Of a DNA stretch of 64,000 nt, positions 8,374 through 18,030 are shown piece after piece. The notes below the pieces were generated by a model. It saw nothing but the letters and a program-made list of their open reading frames with translations. It ran no database searches and had not been told where the DNA came from. This DNA is from Pseudomonas sp. MM211 (GTDB taxonomy: Bacteria; Pseudomonadota; Gammaproteobacteria; Pseudomonadales; Pseudomonadaceae). The DNA is taken from contig NZ_CP081942.1 of NCBI RefSeq assembly GCF_020386635.1, forward strand, positions 1,364,001 to 1,428,000. The letters run 5' to 3'. The translations under genes and the position numbers were made by a program. Numbering within the stretch: position 1 is the first letter of the stretch; each line of letters opens with the position of its first letter.

Positions 8374-10005
8374 ATGGATGACAGCTTCGACTACCTGATC
8401 ATTGGTGCCGGTTCCGCCGGCTGTGTATTGGCCAACCGCCTCAGCGCCGACCCTAGCGTGCGCGTGTGCCTGATCGAAGCGGGCGGCAGCGACGCCAGCC
8501 CGCGCGTACAGGTACCGGCCGGCACCATCACCCTGTACAAGAGCCGCGTGTTCAGCTGGAACTACTTTTCCACACCGCAGCAGCATCTGGCCGGGCGCAG
8601 CCTGCACACGCCGCGCGGCAAGGTGCTCGGCGGCTCCAGCTCGATGAACAGCATGATCTACATCCGCGGCGATGCCAGCGATTACCAGCGTTGGCATGCG
8701 GCGGGCTGCCCCGGCTGGAGCTGGCAGGACGTGCTGCCGTATTTCAAGCGCTCGGAAGGTAACCGTCTCGGTCAGTCGTTGCTGTATCACGGCACTCAAG
8801 GCGAGTTGCTGGTGGACAAGCCGCGCGATCCCAACCCGCTGTCCAGGGTTTATATCCGCGCAGCGGAGCAGTTGGGCCTGCGTCAAAACGACGATTTCAA
8901 TGGCGGTACCCTGGAGGGCGTGGGTATCTACAACGTGACCCAGAAGAACGCCAAGCGCCTGTCCAGCTATCGGGCCTTCGTCCATCCGGTGCGTGAACGC
9001 AGTAACCTCACTGTGCTCACGGGCTGCCAGGTGGAGCGGCTGATCCTTGAGGACGACCGCGTCACCGGCGTAGAGCTTCAGCAGGGCGAACAGTGGCGTA
9101 CCTTGCGCTGCCGTCGTGAGACCATTCTGTGTGCCGGCTCCCTTGGTTCAGCGCATCTGCTGCTGAAGTCTGGCATCGGCCCCAAGGCCGAGCTGGAGGC
9201 CGCCGGTGTGGCTTGCCGGGTTAATCTGGCCGGTGTTGGCAAGAACCTCCAGGATCATGTTGATGGCCTGGTTACCGTGCGCTCGAAGAGCCCGCTATCG
9301 CTGGGCTTCTCCCTCGGTTCGCTGCCCAAGGTGCTGGTGTCGCCGTTCAAGTACCTGGCGCAGAAGATGGGCTGGCTGACCACCAACTACGTCGAGGCCG
9401 GCGGCTTTGCCCGTACGCCCCTGGCCGAAGCGTTGCCCGATGTGCAGATGCATTTCGTGCCCGGTTATCGCAGCCACCGTGGCCGGCTGTTCGAGTGGGG
9501 CCATGGCTACGCCATCCATACCTGCGTGCTGCGCCCGAAGAGCATCGGTGAGGTGCGTCTGGGGGCGGGACGCAGCCTGCTTGTCGACTTCAACTTCTTC
9601 AGCGACGAAGCGGACGCGCGCGTATTGATCGAGGGTGTGAAACTGGCGCGCAGGATTCTTGCCCAGCCAGCCTTCGATAGTTCGCGTGGCGTCGAGATGT
9701 TGCCAGGATCAGAGGTGCAGACGGATGAGCAGTTGCTGGCGCATTTGCGCGAGTGCGCGGCCACCGTGTTTCACCCGGTTGGTACCTGCAAGATGGGCAC
9801 TGACGAGATGGCGGTGGTGACACCCACACTGAAGGTACGCGGTATGGAGAACTTGCGGGTTGCCGATGCTTCGATCATGCCGACGCTGATCAGCGGTAAC
9901 ACCAACGCGGTGTGCATCATGATCGGCGAGCGTGCGGCGGATTTCATCCTGAGCAGCGAGGTACCCAGTCTGACGACCAGGCACTCGCTTGTGCAGGAAG
10001 CTTAG
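8374..10005 (+). CDS. GMC-family FAD-dependent oxidoreductase (choline/alcohol dehydrogenase-like)
   Basis: This 543-residue flavoenzyme probably oxidises a primary alcohol to an aldehyde. It starts MDDSFDYLIIGAGSAGCVLA, the FAD-binding Rossmann motif. It has GMC signature 1 at GKVLGGSSSMNSMIYIRG, signature 2 at GSLGSAHLLLKSGIG, and the C-terminal catalytic pair His in TVFHPVGTCKMG and Asn in ISGNTNAV. The family includes choline dehydrogenase and polyethylene glycol or long-chain alcohol dehydrogenases. The ATG at 8374 lies one base after the stop of the ATPase gene, so it is in the same operon. A plausible order is import of an alcohol, oxidation here, then ALDH or aminotransferase action; this is inference. 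Confidence 0.88.
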   Translation: MDDSFDYLIIGAGSAGCVLANRLSADPSVRVCLIEAGGSDASPRVQVPAGTITLYKSRVFSWNYFSTPQQHLAGRSLHTPRGKVLGGSSSMNSMIYIRGDASDYQRWHAAGCPGWSWQDVLPYFKRSEGNRLGQSLLYHGTQGELLVDKPRDPNPLSRVYIRAAEQLGLRQNDDFNGGTLEGVGIYNVTQKNAKRLSSYRAFVHPVRERSNLTVLTGCQVERLILEDDRVTGVELQQGEQWRTLRCRRETILCAGSLGSAHLLLKSGIGPKAELEAAGVACRVNLAGVGKNLQDHVDGLVTVRSKSPLSLGFSLGSLPKVLVSPFKYLAQKMGWLTTNYVEAGGFARTPLAEALPDVQMHFVPGYRSHRGRLFEWGHGYAIHTCVLRPKSIGEVRLGAGRSLLVDFNFFSDEADARVLIEGVKLARRILAQPAFDSSRGVEMLPGSEVQTDEQLLAHLRECAATVFHPVGTCKMGTDEMAVVTPTLKVRGMENLRVADASIMPTLISGNTNAVCIMIGERAADFILSSEVPSLTTRHSLVQEA

Positions 10006-10757
10006 AACGCCAGGCCGACTTTCAGGCCAATTTGCTCTTGCTTGAGCTTGCTGCGCTGAGCCAGCTCGGAGTTGCTGTCCAGCTCATAACGGGTTTGGGT
10101 GTAGTACAGGCTGGTGCTGATCGGCAGGTTGTTGATGCCTTTGTTCCACAGCACGCTCAGTTCGCCGTACGGGTTGACCTTGTCTTTCAGGTCAACGGAT
10201 TCGCTTTCACCGTCGACCTTCAGGCGCGACTCTGCCTCGATCGAGTAGCGCGCACCCACTTCCAGGCGCACGGTGTAGTCGTTGGTCAGGTAGTTGTAGC
10301 CCAGGCCCGCTTTGGCGAATGGCGATTTGCTGGTCAGCTTGACGTTGGAGTCGAACGGGCCGACGTCGTCCTGCTCGATACGGCCCCAATCGTAACCGCC
10401 ACCCACGATCACATCGACATACTGGTTGCTGCTCAGCGCTGCGCGCAGACCCAGGTCGATATCCGCACGCGCCGATTTGTATTCGACATCATCCTTGTCG
10501 CGGTACTGAGCTTCGATACCCGCCTGATAGATGAGGCCTTCCTGACCGGTCAGCTTGTTGCCGAAGGTATAGAACAGGCCGCCCTGGTTGAGGCGTTCCT
10601 TGTCGCTGTCATCGTTCACGGTCAGTTTGTACTGGTTGTGCGAGCCGATGACACCGATGGTGGAGATCGGGTCGGTGATGGAGTCGGCGTAAGCGTGAGA
10701 AGCGCCGGCCAGGCAGAGGGCGAGTGCGGTTTTCGAAGTGATTCCATTGAGTTGCAT
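10002..10757 (-). CDS. Predicted outer-membrane beta-barrel protein
   Basis: The 251-residue product starts MQLNGITSKTALALCLAGA with a signal peptide ending SHAYA. The mature part has alternating polar and hydrophobic strands separated by Asp/Glu/Lys-rich turns and ends with LGLKVGLAF, a terminal aromatic residue typical of outer-membrane barrels inserted by BamA. I do not recognise a named family. It could be a channel for the substrate of the neighbouring importer, but it is on the opposite strand and overlaps the GMC gene by 4 bases tail to tail, so it has its own promoter. An internal ATG at 10757 was chosen over an upstream in-frame codon because it gives the signal peptide. Confidence 0.7.
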   Translation of the reverse strand: MQLNGITSKTALALCLAGASHAYADSITDPISTIGVIGSHNQYKLTVNDDSDKERLNQGGLFYTFGNKLTGQEGLIYQAGIEAQYRDKDDVEYKSARADIDLGLRAALSSNQYVDVIVGGGYDWGRIEQDDVGPFDSNVKLTSKSPFAKAGLGYNYLTNDYTVRLEVGARYSIEAESRLKVDGESESVDLKDKVNPYGELSVLWNKGINNLPISTSLYYTQTRYELDSNSELAQRSKLKQEQIGLKVGLAF

Positions 10758-10991
10758 GGCTGAATCCTTGGCAGTCTGTTCATGTGATGGCGTACACCCT
10801 TTGCATAGGTGCACGCCGATGGACTGCCCACTTGCGAAGCTTATTCGAGTATCCCGACAAGCGGTCGTAAGTGATTGTTTCGAAAGGGTGATTCGTTCAG
10901 GGTTGTTGCAATATATGACCGATCGATCAGTTTAATAAAGACACCCTGCGCCATCAGCTATAGGCCGCCAAATCAGCGGGATGGCATGCCC

Positions 10992-12332
10992 TCAATCCAG
11001 CTTGATGACCTTGGCTAGAAGGATCTTAGGGCCTTTCATTTTCTTGACGATCAGTCGAAGGCCGGCAACTTCGAGTGACTCCTCTTCCTCGGGCACCCGC
11101 TTGAGGGTTTCGTAGATCAGGCCCGCGAGGGTTTCTGCTTCGATATGATCGAGGTCGACGCTGAGCAGGCGTTCCAGCTTGAACAGCGGCGTGTCGCCGC
11201 GTACCAGCAGTTTGCCGGGCTGGTAGGCGAGGATGCCGCGTTCGGTTTTGCGGTGTTCGTCCTGGATATCGCCTACCAGTGCCTCAAGTACGTCTTCCAT
11301 GGTCAGGTAACCAATCACTTTGCCGTCGGCTTCTTCGACCAAGGCGAAGTGGGCGCCGCCTTTGCGAAACTGCTCCAGCAATTCCGAGAGCGGCAGGTTT
11401 CGATTGACCTTCTCCAGCGGGTGCATCAGCTCGCCGAGACGCAGCGTCGAGGGCAGCATCTCCAGCAGCGACAGGTGCAGCAGCAGATCCTTGATATGCA
11501 GTACGCCGACGAACTCGCTAGCCGCTTCGTCATAGATTGGATAGCGGCTGTACTTGTGGCGGCGGAACACGCTGAACACTTCATCCAGCGAGGCATTGAG
11601 TTCCAGATAGACCAGGTCTTCACGGGAATTGGCCCAGTCCACCACGTCCAGTTCGCCCAGCTCCACGGCCGAGGCAAGTACGCGCATGTCCTGGTCAGTC
11701 GGGTCGCTGGCACGGCTGGAGTGCAGGATCAGCTTGAGCTCATCGCGGCTGTAGTGATGGTCGTGGTGCGCCCCCGGCTCGCCTTGGCCGGCGATCCGCA
11801 GAATGGCGTTGGCGCTGGCATTGAGCAGGAAAATAGCCGGGTACATCGCCCAGTAGAACAGGTACAGCGGGACTGCCGTCCACAAGGACAGCAGTTCAGG
11901 CTTGCGGATCGCCCAGGACTTGGGCGCCAGCTCGCCGACCACGATGTGCAGGTAGGAAATGATGAAGAACGCGGTGAAGAAGGCGATGCCGTGAATCAGC
12001 TTCTGCGACTCGATACCGATGGAAGTCAGCACGGGTTCGAGCAGGTGGGCGAAGGCCGGTTCGCCGACCCAGCCAAGGCCGAGAGACGCCAGGGTGATAC
12101 CCAGCTGACAGGCCGACAGGTAGGCGTCGAGCTGGTTGTGCACGGTACGCAGGATGTGCCCGCGCCAGCCATTCTCCTGGGCCAGGGCTTCGACCTTGGT
12201 GGCCCGCAGCTTGACCATGGCGAACTCGGCAGCAACGAAGAAGCCGTTGAGCAGCACCAGAAACAGGGCGAACAGCACGAGGCCGAAATCGGCGAAATAG
12301 GAAGAGAAGGAGACGCTCGTAGAGGGATCCAT
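10992..12332 (-). CDS. CNNM/HlyC-CorC family membrane protein with CBS domains
   Basis: The 446-residue protein has a DUF21 (CNNM) membrane domain in about the first 200 residues, with several hydrophobic helices (LVLFALFLVLLNGFFVAAEF first), then two CBS modules around 215-345 and a CorC_HlyC domain at the C-terminus (about 360-440). Family members are linked to magnesium/cobalt homeostasis and are often annotated as haemolysin-like. It lies 63 bases downstream of phoR on the same strand and could be read through from it. This gene marks the return to conserved core gene order after the accessory block. Confidence 0.88.
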   Translation of the reverse strand: MDPSTSVSFSSYFADFGLVLFALFLVLLNGFFVAAEFAMVKLRATKVEALAQENGWRGHILRTVHNQLDAYLSACQLGITLASLGLGWVGEPAFAHLLEPVLTSIGIESQKLIHGIAFFTAFFIISYLHIVVGELAPKSWAIRKPELLSLWTAVPLYLFYWAMYPAIFLLNASANAILRIAGQGEPGAHHDHHYSRDELKLILHSSRASDPTDQDMRVLASAVELGELDVVDWANSREDLVYLELNASLDEVFSVFRRHKYSRYPIYDEAASEFVGVLHIKDLLLHLSLLEMLPSTLRLGELMHPLEKVNRNLPLSELLEQFRKGGAHFALVEEADGKVIGYLTMEDVLEALVGDIQDEHRKTERGILAYQPGKLLVRGDTPLFKLERLLSVDLDHIEAETLAGLIYETLKRVPEEEESLEVAGLRLIVKKMKGPKILLAKVIKLD

Positions 12333-12395
12333 GGGGAGTTCGTGTGACCAAATATTGCTAAAGGGTGGGGCCTGGGACGGTGCTTTGCAATAGGT

Positions 12396-13733
12396 CTATA
12401 GCAGTACGCGATCGCGTTGCGCTATCTGAGTCGCCTGGAAATGACAGGTGAACAGGCTGCCCTTGCCGACGACGCTGGTGATATCCAGTTGACCGCGGTG
12501 GCGCAGCAGCACGTGCTTGACGATGGCCAGGCCCAAACCGGTGCCGCCGGTGTTGCTGGCGCGGCTGGAGTCCACCCGATAGAAACGCTCGGTCAGGCGC
12601 GGCAGATGCTTGGCTTCGATGCCGGGCCCGGTGTCCTGTACGGACAGGTGCGCGCCCTGTTCGTCCTGCCACCAGCGAATGCGGATCTCGCCCTCGGCCG
12701 GTGTGTATTTCACCGCGTTGAACACCAGATTGGAAAAGGCGCTGCGCAGTTCCGACTCGCTGCCCTTGAGTCTCAGCCCCGCGTCGGCCTCAAGGCTGAT
12801 GCGGTGCTTGTGCTCGGCGGACAGCGCCAGGGCATCGTTCTTGATCGTTTGTAGCAATTGCTCGACCGGCACGGGCTGGTTGTCGGACGGATAGTCGGTG
12901 GCCTCCAGCTTGGCCAGCAGGAGCAAATCGTTGAGCAGGCACTGCATGCGCGAGCCTTGCTGCTGCATCTGTTGCAGGGCACGGCGCCAGCGCGGATTGA
13001 TCTCGTCGACATTGTCCTGCAGGGTTTCCACGTAGCCGGAAATCACCGTGAGTGGCGTACGCAGCTCGTGGGACACGTTGGCGACGAAATCCTTACGCAT
13101 CTGCTCCAATTGGTGCAGGCGGGTCACGTCGCGTACCAGCATCAGGTGTTCCTGATTGCCATAGCGCGTGATGTTCAACTGAAGTTGTTTGCGCGGATTG
13201 ATCGGCGAGGGCAGTTCGAGCGGCTCGAGGTATTTGCCGCGCTCGAAGTATTCCTTGAAGCGTGGGTCGCGCACTAGATTGGTGATGGACTGGCCGCTGT
13301 CCTGGGGCGTCTTCAGGCCCAGCAGGGTTTCCGAGGCCTTGTTCCACCATTCCAGATTGCCGTGGCTGTCGAGCATGATCACCGCATCGCGCAGCGCCGC
13401 GGTGGACTCCTGAACCCGGTCGATCACCGCTTGCAGGCGCCCGCGGGCGCGCTGGTTGCGACGCTGCAGGTGGTAGATGCTGTCGAACACCTCACCCCAC
13501 AGGCCGTAGCCGTCGGGTGGTGGTTCGTCAGGCTGGTGATCCTTGAGCCAGGCATGCAGGCGCAGCAGTTGGCTGAGCGTCCATGCCAGGTGGATGGCCA
13601 GTCCCAGGGCCAGCGCCCAGGCGTAGTGGCCGGTGATCACGCCCAGCACCAGGCAGGCGGCGACCAGTAGCAGCAAACGGCGGGTTATGGCGCCGCGCCA
13701 GTGGCTCGTCACGTTGCGCTCATCCGCCTGCAT
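12396..13733 (-). CDS. phoR: Phosphate regulon sensor histidine kinase PhoR
   Basis: The 445-residue membrane kinase responds to phosphate limitation and phosphorylates PhoB. Residues about 16-55 form the membrane anchor (DUF3329-like region), then a PAS domain (about 100-205), the H-box FVANVSHELRTPLT with phospho-accepting H222, and the ATPase domain with SNLVFNAVKYTP, DTGPGI and GGTGLGLAIVK. The frame is open further upstream, but the ATG at 13733 gives the expected PhoR N-terminus MQADERNVTSHWRGAITRR. It follows phoB with a 31-base gap and is almost certainly co-transcribed with it. Confidence 0.95.
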   Translation of the reverse strand: MQADERNVTSHWRGAITRRLLLLVAACLVLGVITGHYAWALALGLAIHLAWTLSQLLRLHAWLKDHQPDEPPPDGYGLWGEVFDSIYHLQRRNQRARGRLQAVIDRVQESTAALRDAVIMLDSHGNLEWWNKASETLLGLKTPQDSGQSITNLVRDPRFKEYFERGKYLEPLELPSPINPRKQLQLNITRYGNQEHLMLVRDVTRLHQLEQMRKDFVANVSHELRTPLTVISGYVETLQDNVDEINPRWRRALQQMQQQGSRMQCLLNDLLLLAKLEATDYPSDNQPVPVEQLLQTIKNDALALSAEHKHRISLEADAGLRLKGSESELRSAFSNLVFNAVKYTPAEGEIRIRWWQDEQGAHLSVQDTGPGIEAKHLPRLTERFYRVDSSRASNTGGTGLGLAIVKHVLLRHRGQLDITSVVGKGSLFTCHFQATQIAQRDRVLL

Positions 13734-13764
13734 GTCCCTGTCATGTTGCGCTCCAGGCTGCCGG

Positions 13765-14454
13765 TCAGCCCTTGGTGGAGAAACGGTAACCGGTGCCGCG
13801 CACCGTCTGCACCAGATTTTCGTAGGCTTCGCCGAGCGCTTTGCGCAGGCGGCGGATATGCACGTCGACGGTACGTTCTTCGACGTAGACGTTACCGCCC
13901 CATACCTGGTCAAGCAATTGGCCGCGAGTGTACGCGCGTTCCTGGTGCGTCATGAAGAACTGCAGCAGGCGATATTCGGTGGGGCCCATTTCTGCCGGCT
14001 TGCCGTCGATGGTCACGCGGTGGCTGATCGGGTCGAGCAGCAGGCCGCCGACTTCGATCGGGCCCTCGTTGTCGGCCGGGCCGGCGCGGCGCAGCACTGC
14101 CTTGAGGCGGGCGACCAGCTCGCGGGGCGAGAAGGGCTTGGTGATGTAATCATCGGCACCGACTTCAAGGCCCTGGATCTTGTTGTCCTCTTCGCCTTTG
14201 GCGGTGAGCATGATGATCGGGATGTCGCCGGTCAGCTCGTCGCGCTTGAGGCGGCGGGCCAACTCGATGCCGGAGGTGCCGGGCAGCATCCAGTCGAGCA
14301 GGATCAGATCGGGTTTGCGATCGACGATGATGGCGTGGGCCTGCTGGGTATTTTCCGCTTCCAGGCACTCGTATCCGGCCATTTCCAGCGCCACCACGAT
14401 CATTTCGCGGATCGGCGCTTCGTCATCGACGATCAGGATGTTCTTGCCAACCAT
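13765..14454 (-). CDS. phoB: Phosphate regulon response regulator PhoB
   Basis: PhoB is the 229-residue OmpR-type regulator of the phosphate starvation response. The receiver domain (1-120) has the acidic pair D10/D11, the phosphorylation site D54 in [11 protein letters not shown] in MLTAKG and the lysine in [10 protein letters not shown]. The winged-helix domain (about 130-229) has the DNA-recognition stretch [15 protein letters not shown] and GTGYRF. A good PHO box lies 53 bases upstream, so the phoBR operon is likely autoregulated. Confidence 0.97.
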   Translation of the reverse strand: MVGKNILIVDDEAPIREMIVVALEMAGYECLEAENTQQAHAIIVDRKPDLILLDWMLPGTSGIELARRLKRDELTGDIPIIMLTAKGEEDNKIQGLEVGADDYITKPFSPRELVARLKAVLRRAGPADNEGPIEVGGLLLDPISHRVTIDGKPAEMGPTEYRLLQFFMTHQERAYTRGQLLDQVWGGNVYVEERTVDVHIRRLRKALGEAYENLVQTVRGTGYRFSTKG

Positions 14455-14507
14455 GGGTCGAGCCTCGGTTCATTCAACTGTCATGCGGCGCATTAGATAA
14501 CGGAATT

Positions 14508-14525
14508 ATTGCAGCGATATGACAG
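14508..14525 (-). promoter_or_regulatory. PHO box upstream of phoB
   Basis: On the minus strand this reads CTGTCATATCGCTGCAAT, two 7-bp direct repeats (CTGTCAT and CTGCAAT) separated by four bases. This is the PHO box arrangement bound by phosphorylated PhoB. The first repeat is perfect and the second has two changes. It lies 53 bases before the phoB ATG. Confidence 0.85.
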
Positions 14526-14566
14526 CTGTGCGTTGGGTCGCCGCTCAGCAGGCTTTTAAGCGGGGT

Positions 14567-15457
14567 TTAGCGCAACGCGTAATCCAGCACGATGCCGATG
14601 AAGATCGCCAGGCCGGCCCAGTGGTTATGCAGGAATGCCTGGAAACAGACCAGCGGCTCGCGCTCGTGGGTCATGTGGAATTCCCAGGCGAAGCAGGCGG
14701 CGGCAACCAGCAGGCCAAGGTAGAAATACAGCCCCAGCTCGAAGCGTGCACCGGCCAGCGCCAGGCACAGCAGCGCCAGGCCCTGCAGGCCAAGGATGAT
14801 CACCCGGTCGGCGTCGCCGAACAGGATCGCCGTGGATTTCACGCCGATCTTCAGGTCGTCCTCACGGTCGGCCATGGCGTAGTAGGTGTCGTAGGCAACG
14901 GTCCAGATCACGTTGGCGAGCAGCAGCAGCCAGGCGGCCACCGGCAGGCTGCCGGTCTCGGCGGTGAACGCCATCGGCATGCCCCAGGAGAACGCGGTGC
15001 CCAGCACCACCTGCGGGTAATAGGTGTAGCGCTTCATGAACGGGTAGAGCGCGGCCACGCCCAGCGCGCCGAACGACAGCCAGACGGTGGTGGCATTGGT
15101 CAGCAGCACCAGGCCGAAGCTGAGGGCGATCAACACGGCGAACAGGATCAGCGCTTCGCGGGCGCTGACCCGTCCGCTGGCCAGCGGGCGGGCCTTGGTG
15201 CGGCTGACATGGCCGTCGAAATTGCGATCCGCGTAATCGTTGATCACGCAGCCCGCCGCGCGCATCAGAATCACCCCGACCACGAAGATCACCAGGCTCT
15301 TGAGACTCGGCACACCTTCAGCAGCGATCCACAGCGCCCACAGGGTCGGCCACAGCAGCAGGTAGATGCCGATGGGCTTGTCCATGCGCGTCAACTGCAC
15401 GAAGTCCCACGCGCGAGGGTGCAGGCGATTGAGTGATTGCAGCAGGCGGGTGTACAT
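14567..15457 (-). CDS. ubiA: 4-hydroxybenzoate octaprenyltransferase UbiA
   Basis: This 296-residue inner-membrane enzyme attaches the polyprenyl chain to 4-hydroxybenzoate in ubiquinone synthesis. It shows the first Asp-rich motif NDYADRNFD at about 73-81 and the second DREDDLKIG, with multiple hydrophobic helices throughout. Two consecutive ATG codons occur at 15460 and 15457; the second gives the usual [17 protein letters not shown] start, and AGGAGA is suitably placed for either. The upstream neighbour ubiC makes its substrate. Confidence 0.95.
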   Translation of the reverse strand: MYTRLLQSLNRLHPRAWDFVQLTRMDKPIGIYLLLWPTLWALWIAAEGVPSLKSLVIFVVGVILMRAAGCVINDYADRNFDGHVSRTKARPLASGRVSAREALILFAVLIALSFGLVLLTNATTVWLSFGALGVAALYPFMKRYTYYPQVVLGTAFSWGMPMAFTAETGSLPVAAWLLLLANVIWTVAYDTYYAMADREDDLKIGVKSTAILFGDADRVIILGLQGLALLCLALAGARFELGLYFYLGLLVAAACFAWEFHMTHEREPLVCFQAFLHNHWAGLAIFIGIVLDYALR

Positions 15458-15529
15458 CATGAGCTTCTCCTGGCGGGGTGCGCGGATTATACGGGCACCG
15501 TGACGGTGCGCCATGCTTGCCGACGCAGC

Positions 15530-16078
15530 TCAGTTAGCCTGGGCTGCGGCGTGCCAGAAAGCGGGCAGGAAGACTTCGGCGACCAGTACGGCCAGGCGCT
15601 CACGGCGAAAGCACGAGCGGCGCGCCCACAGCTGTGAATGCTGACTATCCACCGGTAGCCAGTTAGCTGGGTAATGGCACACCTGCAAGGCACCTCGTGC
15701 GAAGGCCCGGTCGCTGAACAGCAGCTCGCCAAGGGAGCGGCTACCCAATTGCTGCAGGTCGAGGCCGGAATCGGCCAACGCCTCACGGGCCGCCACGCTG
15801 CGAGCGAATACCCAGGGCTGGCCGTTGCCACGCAGATAAACCTCGCGAACCCAGCCAAGGCTGCCGGGCGGCACGTCGAGGGCGGCGCACTCGTCGTCGC
15901 GCAGTTCGAGCCAGCCTTCACGCAGCGGGGTGACGCTGAAGCCATCGTCGGAGAGTTCGGTCAACCGGCGGGTCAGCGAGCGCTCGTCGAACAACCAGTC
16001 ACAAGCGGCTGCTGATGGAACAGGCTGCAGTTGATCGCGGGACAGCCAATCAGGCGTCTGGGAGGCAGGAAAGGACAC
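15530..16078 (-). CDS. ubiC: Chorismate pyruvate-lyase UbiC
   Basis: The 182-residue protein converts chorismate to 4-hydroxybenzoate and pyruvate, the first committed step of ubiquinone synthesis. It has the family features WLFDERSLTRRL near the N-terminus, VREVYLRGNGQPWVFARSV in the middle, LGELLF and the C-terminal WARRSCFRRERLAVLVAEVFLP. The only plausible start is a GTG at 16078 and no strong SD is seen. It is followed by ubiA 72 bases later, so the two probably form an operon. Confidence 0.93.
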   Translation of the reverse strand: MSFPASQTPDWLSRDQLQPVPSAAACDWLFDERSLTRRLTELSDDGFSVTPLREGWLELRDDECAALDVPPGSLGWVREVYLRGNGQPWVFARSVAAREALADSGLDLQQLGSRSLGELLFSDRAFARGALQVCHYPANWLPVDSQHSQLWARRSCFRRERLAVLVAEVFLPAFWHAAAQAN

Positions 16079-16232
16079 GGTGCGGATTCGCGATATGACG
16101 ATGCGCGGAGTCTACCATGGGCATTGAAGCGGATTCTGGCCTGCCCGCGGCATTCGTCGCGTCTGCTTGGCGCTCCCCGGCATTTGCGGTAGCGTGCCCG
16201 CGCAATGACCGTGATTACGCCGGAGAGCGTTT

Positions 16233-16400
16233 ATGAAGAAGTGGCAATGTGTGGTCTGCGGACTGATCTACGACGAACGTGATGGCTGGCCCGATGACGG
16301 CATCGAGCCCGGCACCCGCTGGGAAGATGTGCCCGAAGACTGGCTATGCCCCGACTGTGGCGTGGGCAAGATGGATTTCGAGATGATCGAAATAAACTAA
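16233..16400 (+). CDS. rubA: Rubredoxin
   Basis: This 55-residue iron protein carries single electrons. It has the two CxxC iron-binding loops, CVVCG at 6-10 and CPDCG at 39-43, and the conserved core [26 protein letters not shown]. The ATG at 16233 gives the family's usual length. It is 35 bases upstream of a rubredoxin reductase gene, so the two should work as a redox pair for alkane hydroxylase-like or oxidative stress enzymes. Confidence 0.95.
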   Translation: MKKWQCVVCGLIYDERDGWPDDGIEPGTRWEDVPEDWLCPDCGVGKMDFEMIEIN

Positions 16401-16435
16401 GCCCTCCCGAGCGACCAACCTAACAGGAACGAGCA

Positions 16436-17581
16436 ATGAGCGATCCCGTGGTAATCGTCGGCACCGGCCTGGCCGGCTACAACCTGGCCCGTGAATTTCG
16501 CAAGCTGGACAGCGAAACGCCGCTGCTGCTGATCACCGCCGATGACGGTCGCTCGTACTCCAAGCCGATGCTGTCCACCGGCTTCGCCAAGAGCAAGGAT
16601 GCCGACGGTCTGTGCATGGCCGAGCCAGGGACGATGGCCGAGCAGTTGGCTGCCGAGGTGTGGACGCACACGCGGGTTACCGGCATCGACCCTGGGCACA
16701 AGCGTCTGTGGATCGGCGAAGAGGCGGTACCGTATCGTGACCTGGTGCTTGCCTGGGGTGCCGAGGTACTGAGCGTGCCCATCGAGGGCGACGGCGACGA
16801 GTTGTTCACGGTTAACGATCTCGAGAGTTACGCGCGTTTCCGCCAGGCGGCGCAGGGCAAGCGCCGCGTACTGATTCTCGGTGCCGGGCTGATCGGCTGC
16901 GAGTTCGCCAACGACCTGTCGCTCGGTGGCTACGAAGTCGATCTGGTTGCGCCCTGCGAACAGTTGATGCCGGCCCTGTTGCCGGTCGAGGCGGCCGCTG
17001 CCGTGCAAGCTGGGCTGGAAGCGTTGGGGGTGCGTCTGCATCTGGGGCCGGTGCTCAGCCGGCTGGAGCATGCGGATGACGGGCTAGAGGCGCGTCTGTC
17101 CGATGGTCAGGTAATCGCCTGTGATCTGGTTATTTCAGCTATTGGCCTGCGCCCGCGCATCGACCTGGCGGCAGCCGCCGGCCTGGCCATTAACCGCGGC
17201 GTCATGGTCGACCGCGAGCTGCGCACCTCGCACGCCAATATCTATGCGCTGGGGGACTGCGCCGAAGTCGATGGCCTCAATCTGCTCTACGTGATGCCGC
17301 TCATGGCCTGCGCCCGCGCGCTGGCGAAAACCCTCAGCGGCACGCCAGTGCAAGTGGCGTACGGCGCCATGCCGGTAACTGTGAAGACCCCCGCTTGCCC
17401 GTTGATCGTGTCGCCGCCGCCGCGCGCAAGCCAGGGCAACTGGACGGTCGAAGGTAGCGGTGCCGATATCAGGGCGCTTTGTCACGATGCCTCTGGCGCC
17501 CTGCTGGGGTATGCGCTGACGGGCGCGGCAGTACAGGAAAAACTGGCGCTCAATCGTCAACTACCGCCCTTGCTGCCCTGA
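16436..17581 (+). CDS. Rubredoxin-NAD(+) reductase
   Basis: The 381-residue FAD protein passes electrons from NADH to rubredoxin. It has the FAD motif [14 protein letters not shown] at the N-terminus, a second dinucleotide motif [14 protein letters not shown] near residue 145, and the terminal FAD motif [13 protein letters not shown] near 265. Its pairing with rubredoxin and with HU downstream is the usual Pseudomonas order, so the assignment is strong (RubB/AlkT type). Confidence 0.92.
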   Translation: MSDPVVIVGTGLAGYNLAREFRKLDSETPLLLITADDGRSYSKPMLSTGFAKSKDADGLCMAEPGTMAEQLAAEVWTHTRVTGIDPGHKRLWIGEEAVPYRDLVLAWGAEVLSVPIEGDGDELFTVNDLESYARFRQAAQGKRRVLILGAGLIGCEFANDLSLGGYEVDLVAPCEQLMPALLPVEAAAAVQAGLEALGVRLHLGPVLSRLEHADDGLEARLSDGQVIACDLVISAIGLRPRIDLAAAAGLAINRGVMVDRELRTSHANIYALGDCAEVDGLNLLYVMPLMACARALAKTLSGTPVQVAYGAMPVTVKTPACPLIVSPPPRASQGNWTVEGSGADIRALCHDASGALLGYALTGAAVQEKLALNRQLPPLLP

Positions 17582-17751
17582 GCGTTCTGTCGCCTGCTCG
17601 ACAAAATTGCCCGATTTAGCCTGAAACGGGGCTGGCGAAGCCCTCTGGAGCGTGCCATTCTCCCCGAGCCTGCCGCAGCGTAGAGCTGTCGCGGCGCCTT
17701 GGCGCTGCTCGGCACGGAACACAACAACAACAAACCGTAAATGAGGCATTT

Positions 17752-18024
17752 ATGCGCAAACCGGAACTCGCCGCTGCTATCGCGGAAAAGGCTGATCTGA
17801 CCAAGGATCAGGCTAATCGTGTACTCAACGCCGTCCTTGAAGAAATCACCGGTGCACTGAACCGCAAGGACAGTGTGACGTTGGTCGGCTTCGGCACCTT
17901 CGTGCAGCGCCACCGTGGCGCTCGTACCGGGAAGAACCCGCAGACTGGGCAGCCCGTCACCATCAAGGCCAGCAACACCGTCGCCTTCAAACCAGGCAAA
18001 GCCCTCAAGGACTCGGTCAACTGA
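17752..18024 (+). CDS. HU-family DNA-binding protein
   Basis: The 90-residue nucleoid protein bends and compacts DNA as a dimer. It contains the signature GFGTFVQRHRGARTGKNPQT with the conserved proline of the DNA-inserting beta-arm (NPQTGQPVTI) and the C-terminal KPGKALKDSVN helix. It is one of several HU/IHF-type proteins in Pseudomonas; which paralogue it is (HU-alpha or HU-beta like) cannot be decided here. The 170-base upstream gap should hold its own promoter. Confidence 0.92.
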   Translation: MRKPELAAAIAEKADLTKDQANRVLNAVLEEITGALNRKDSVTLVGFGTFVQRHRGARTGKNPQTGQPVTIKASNTVAFKPGKALKDSVN

Positions 18025-18030
18025 GCCACG

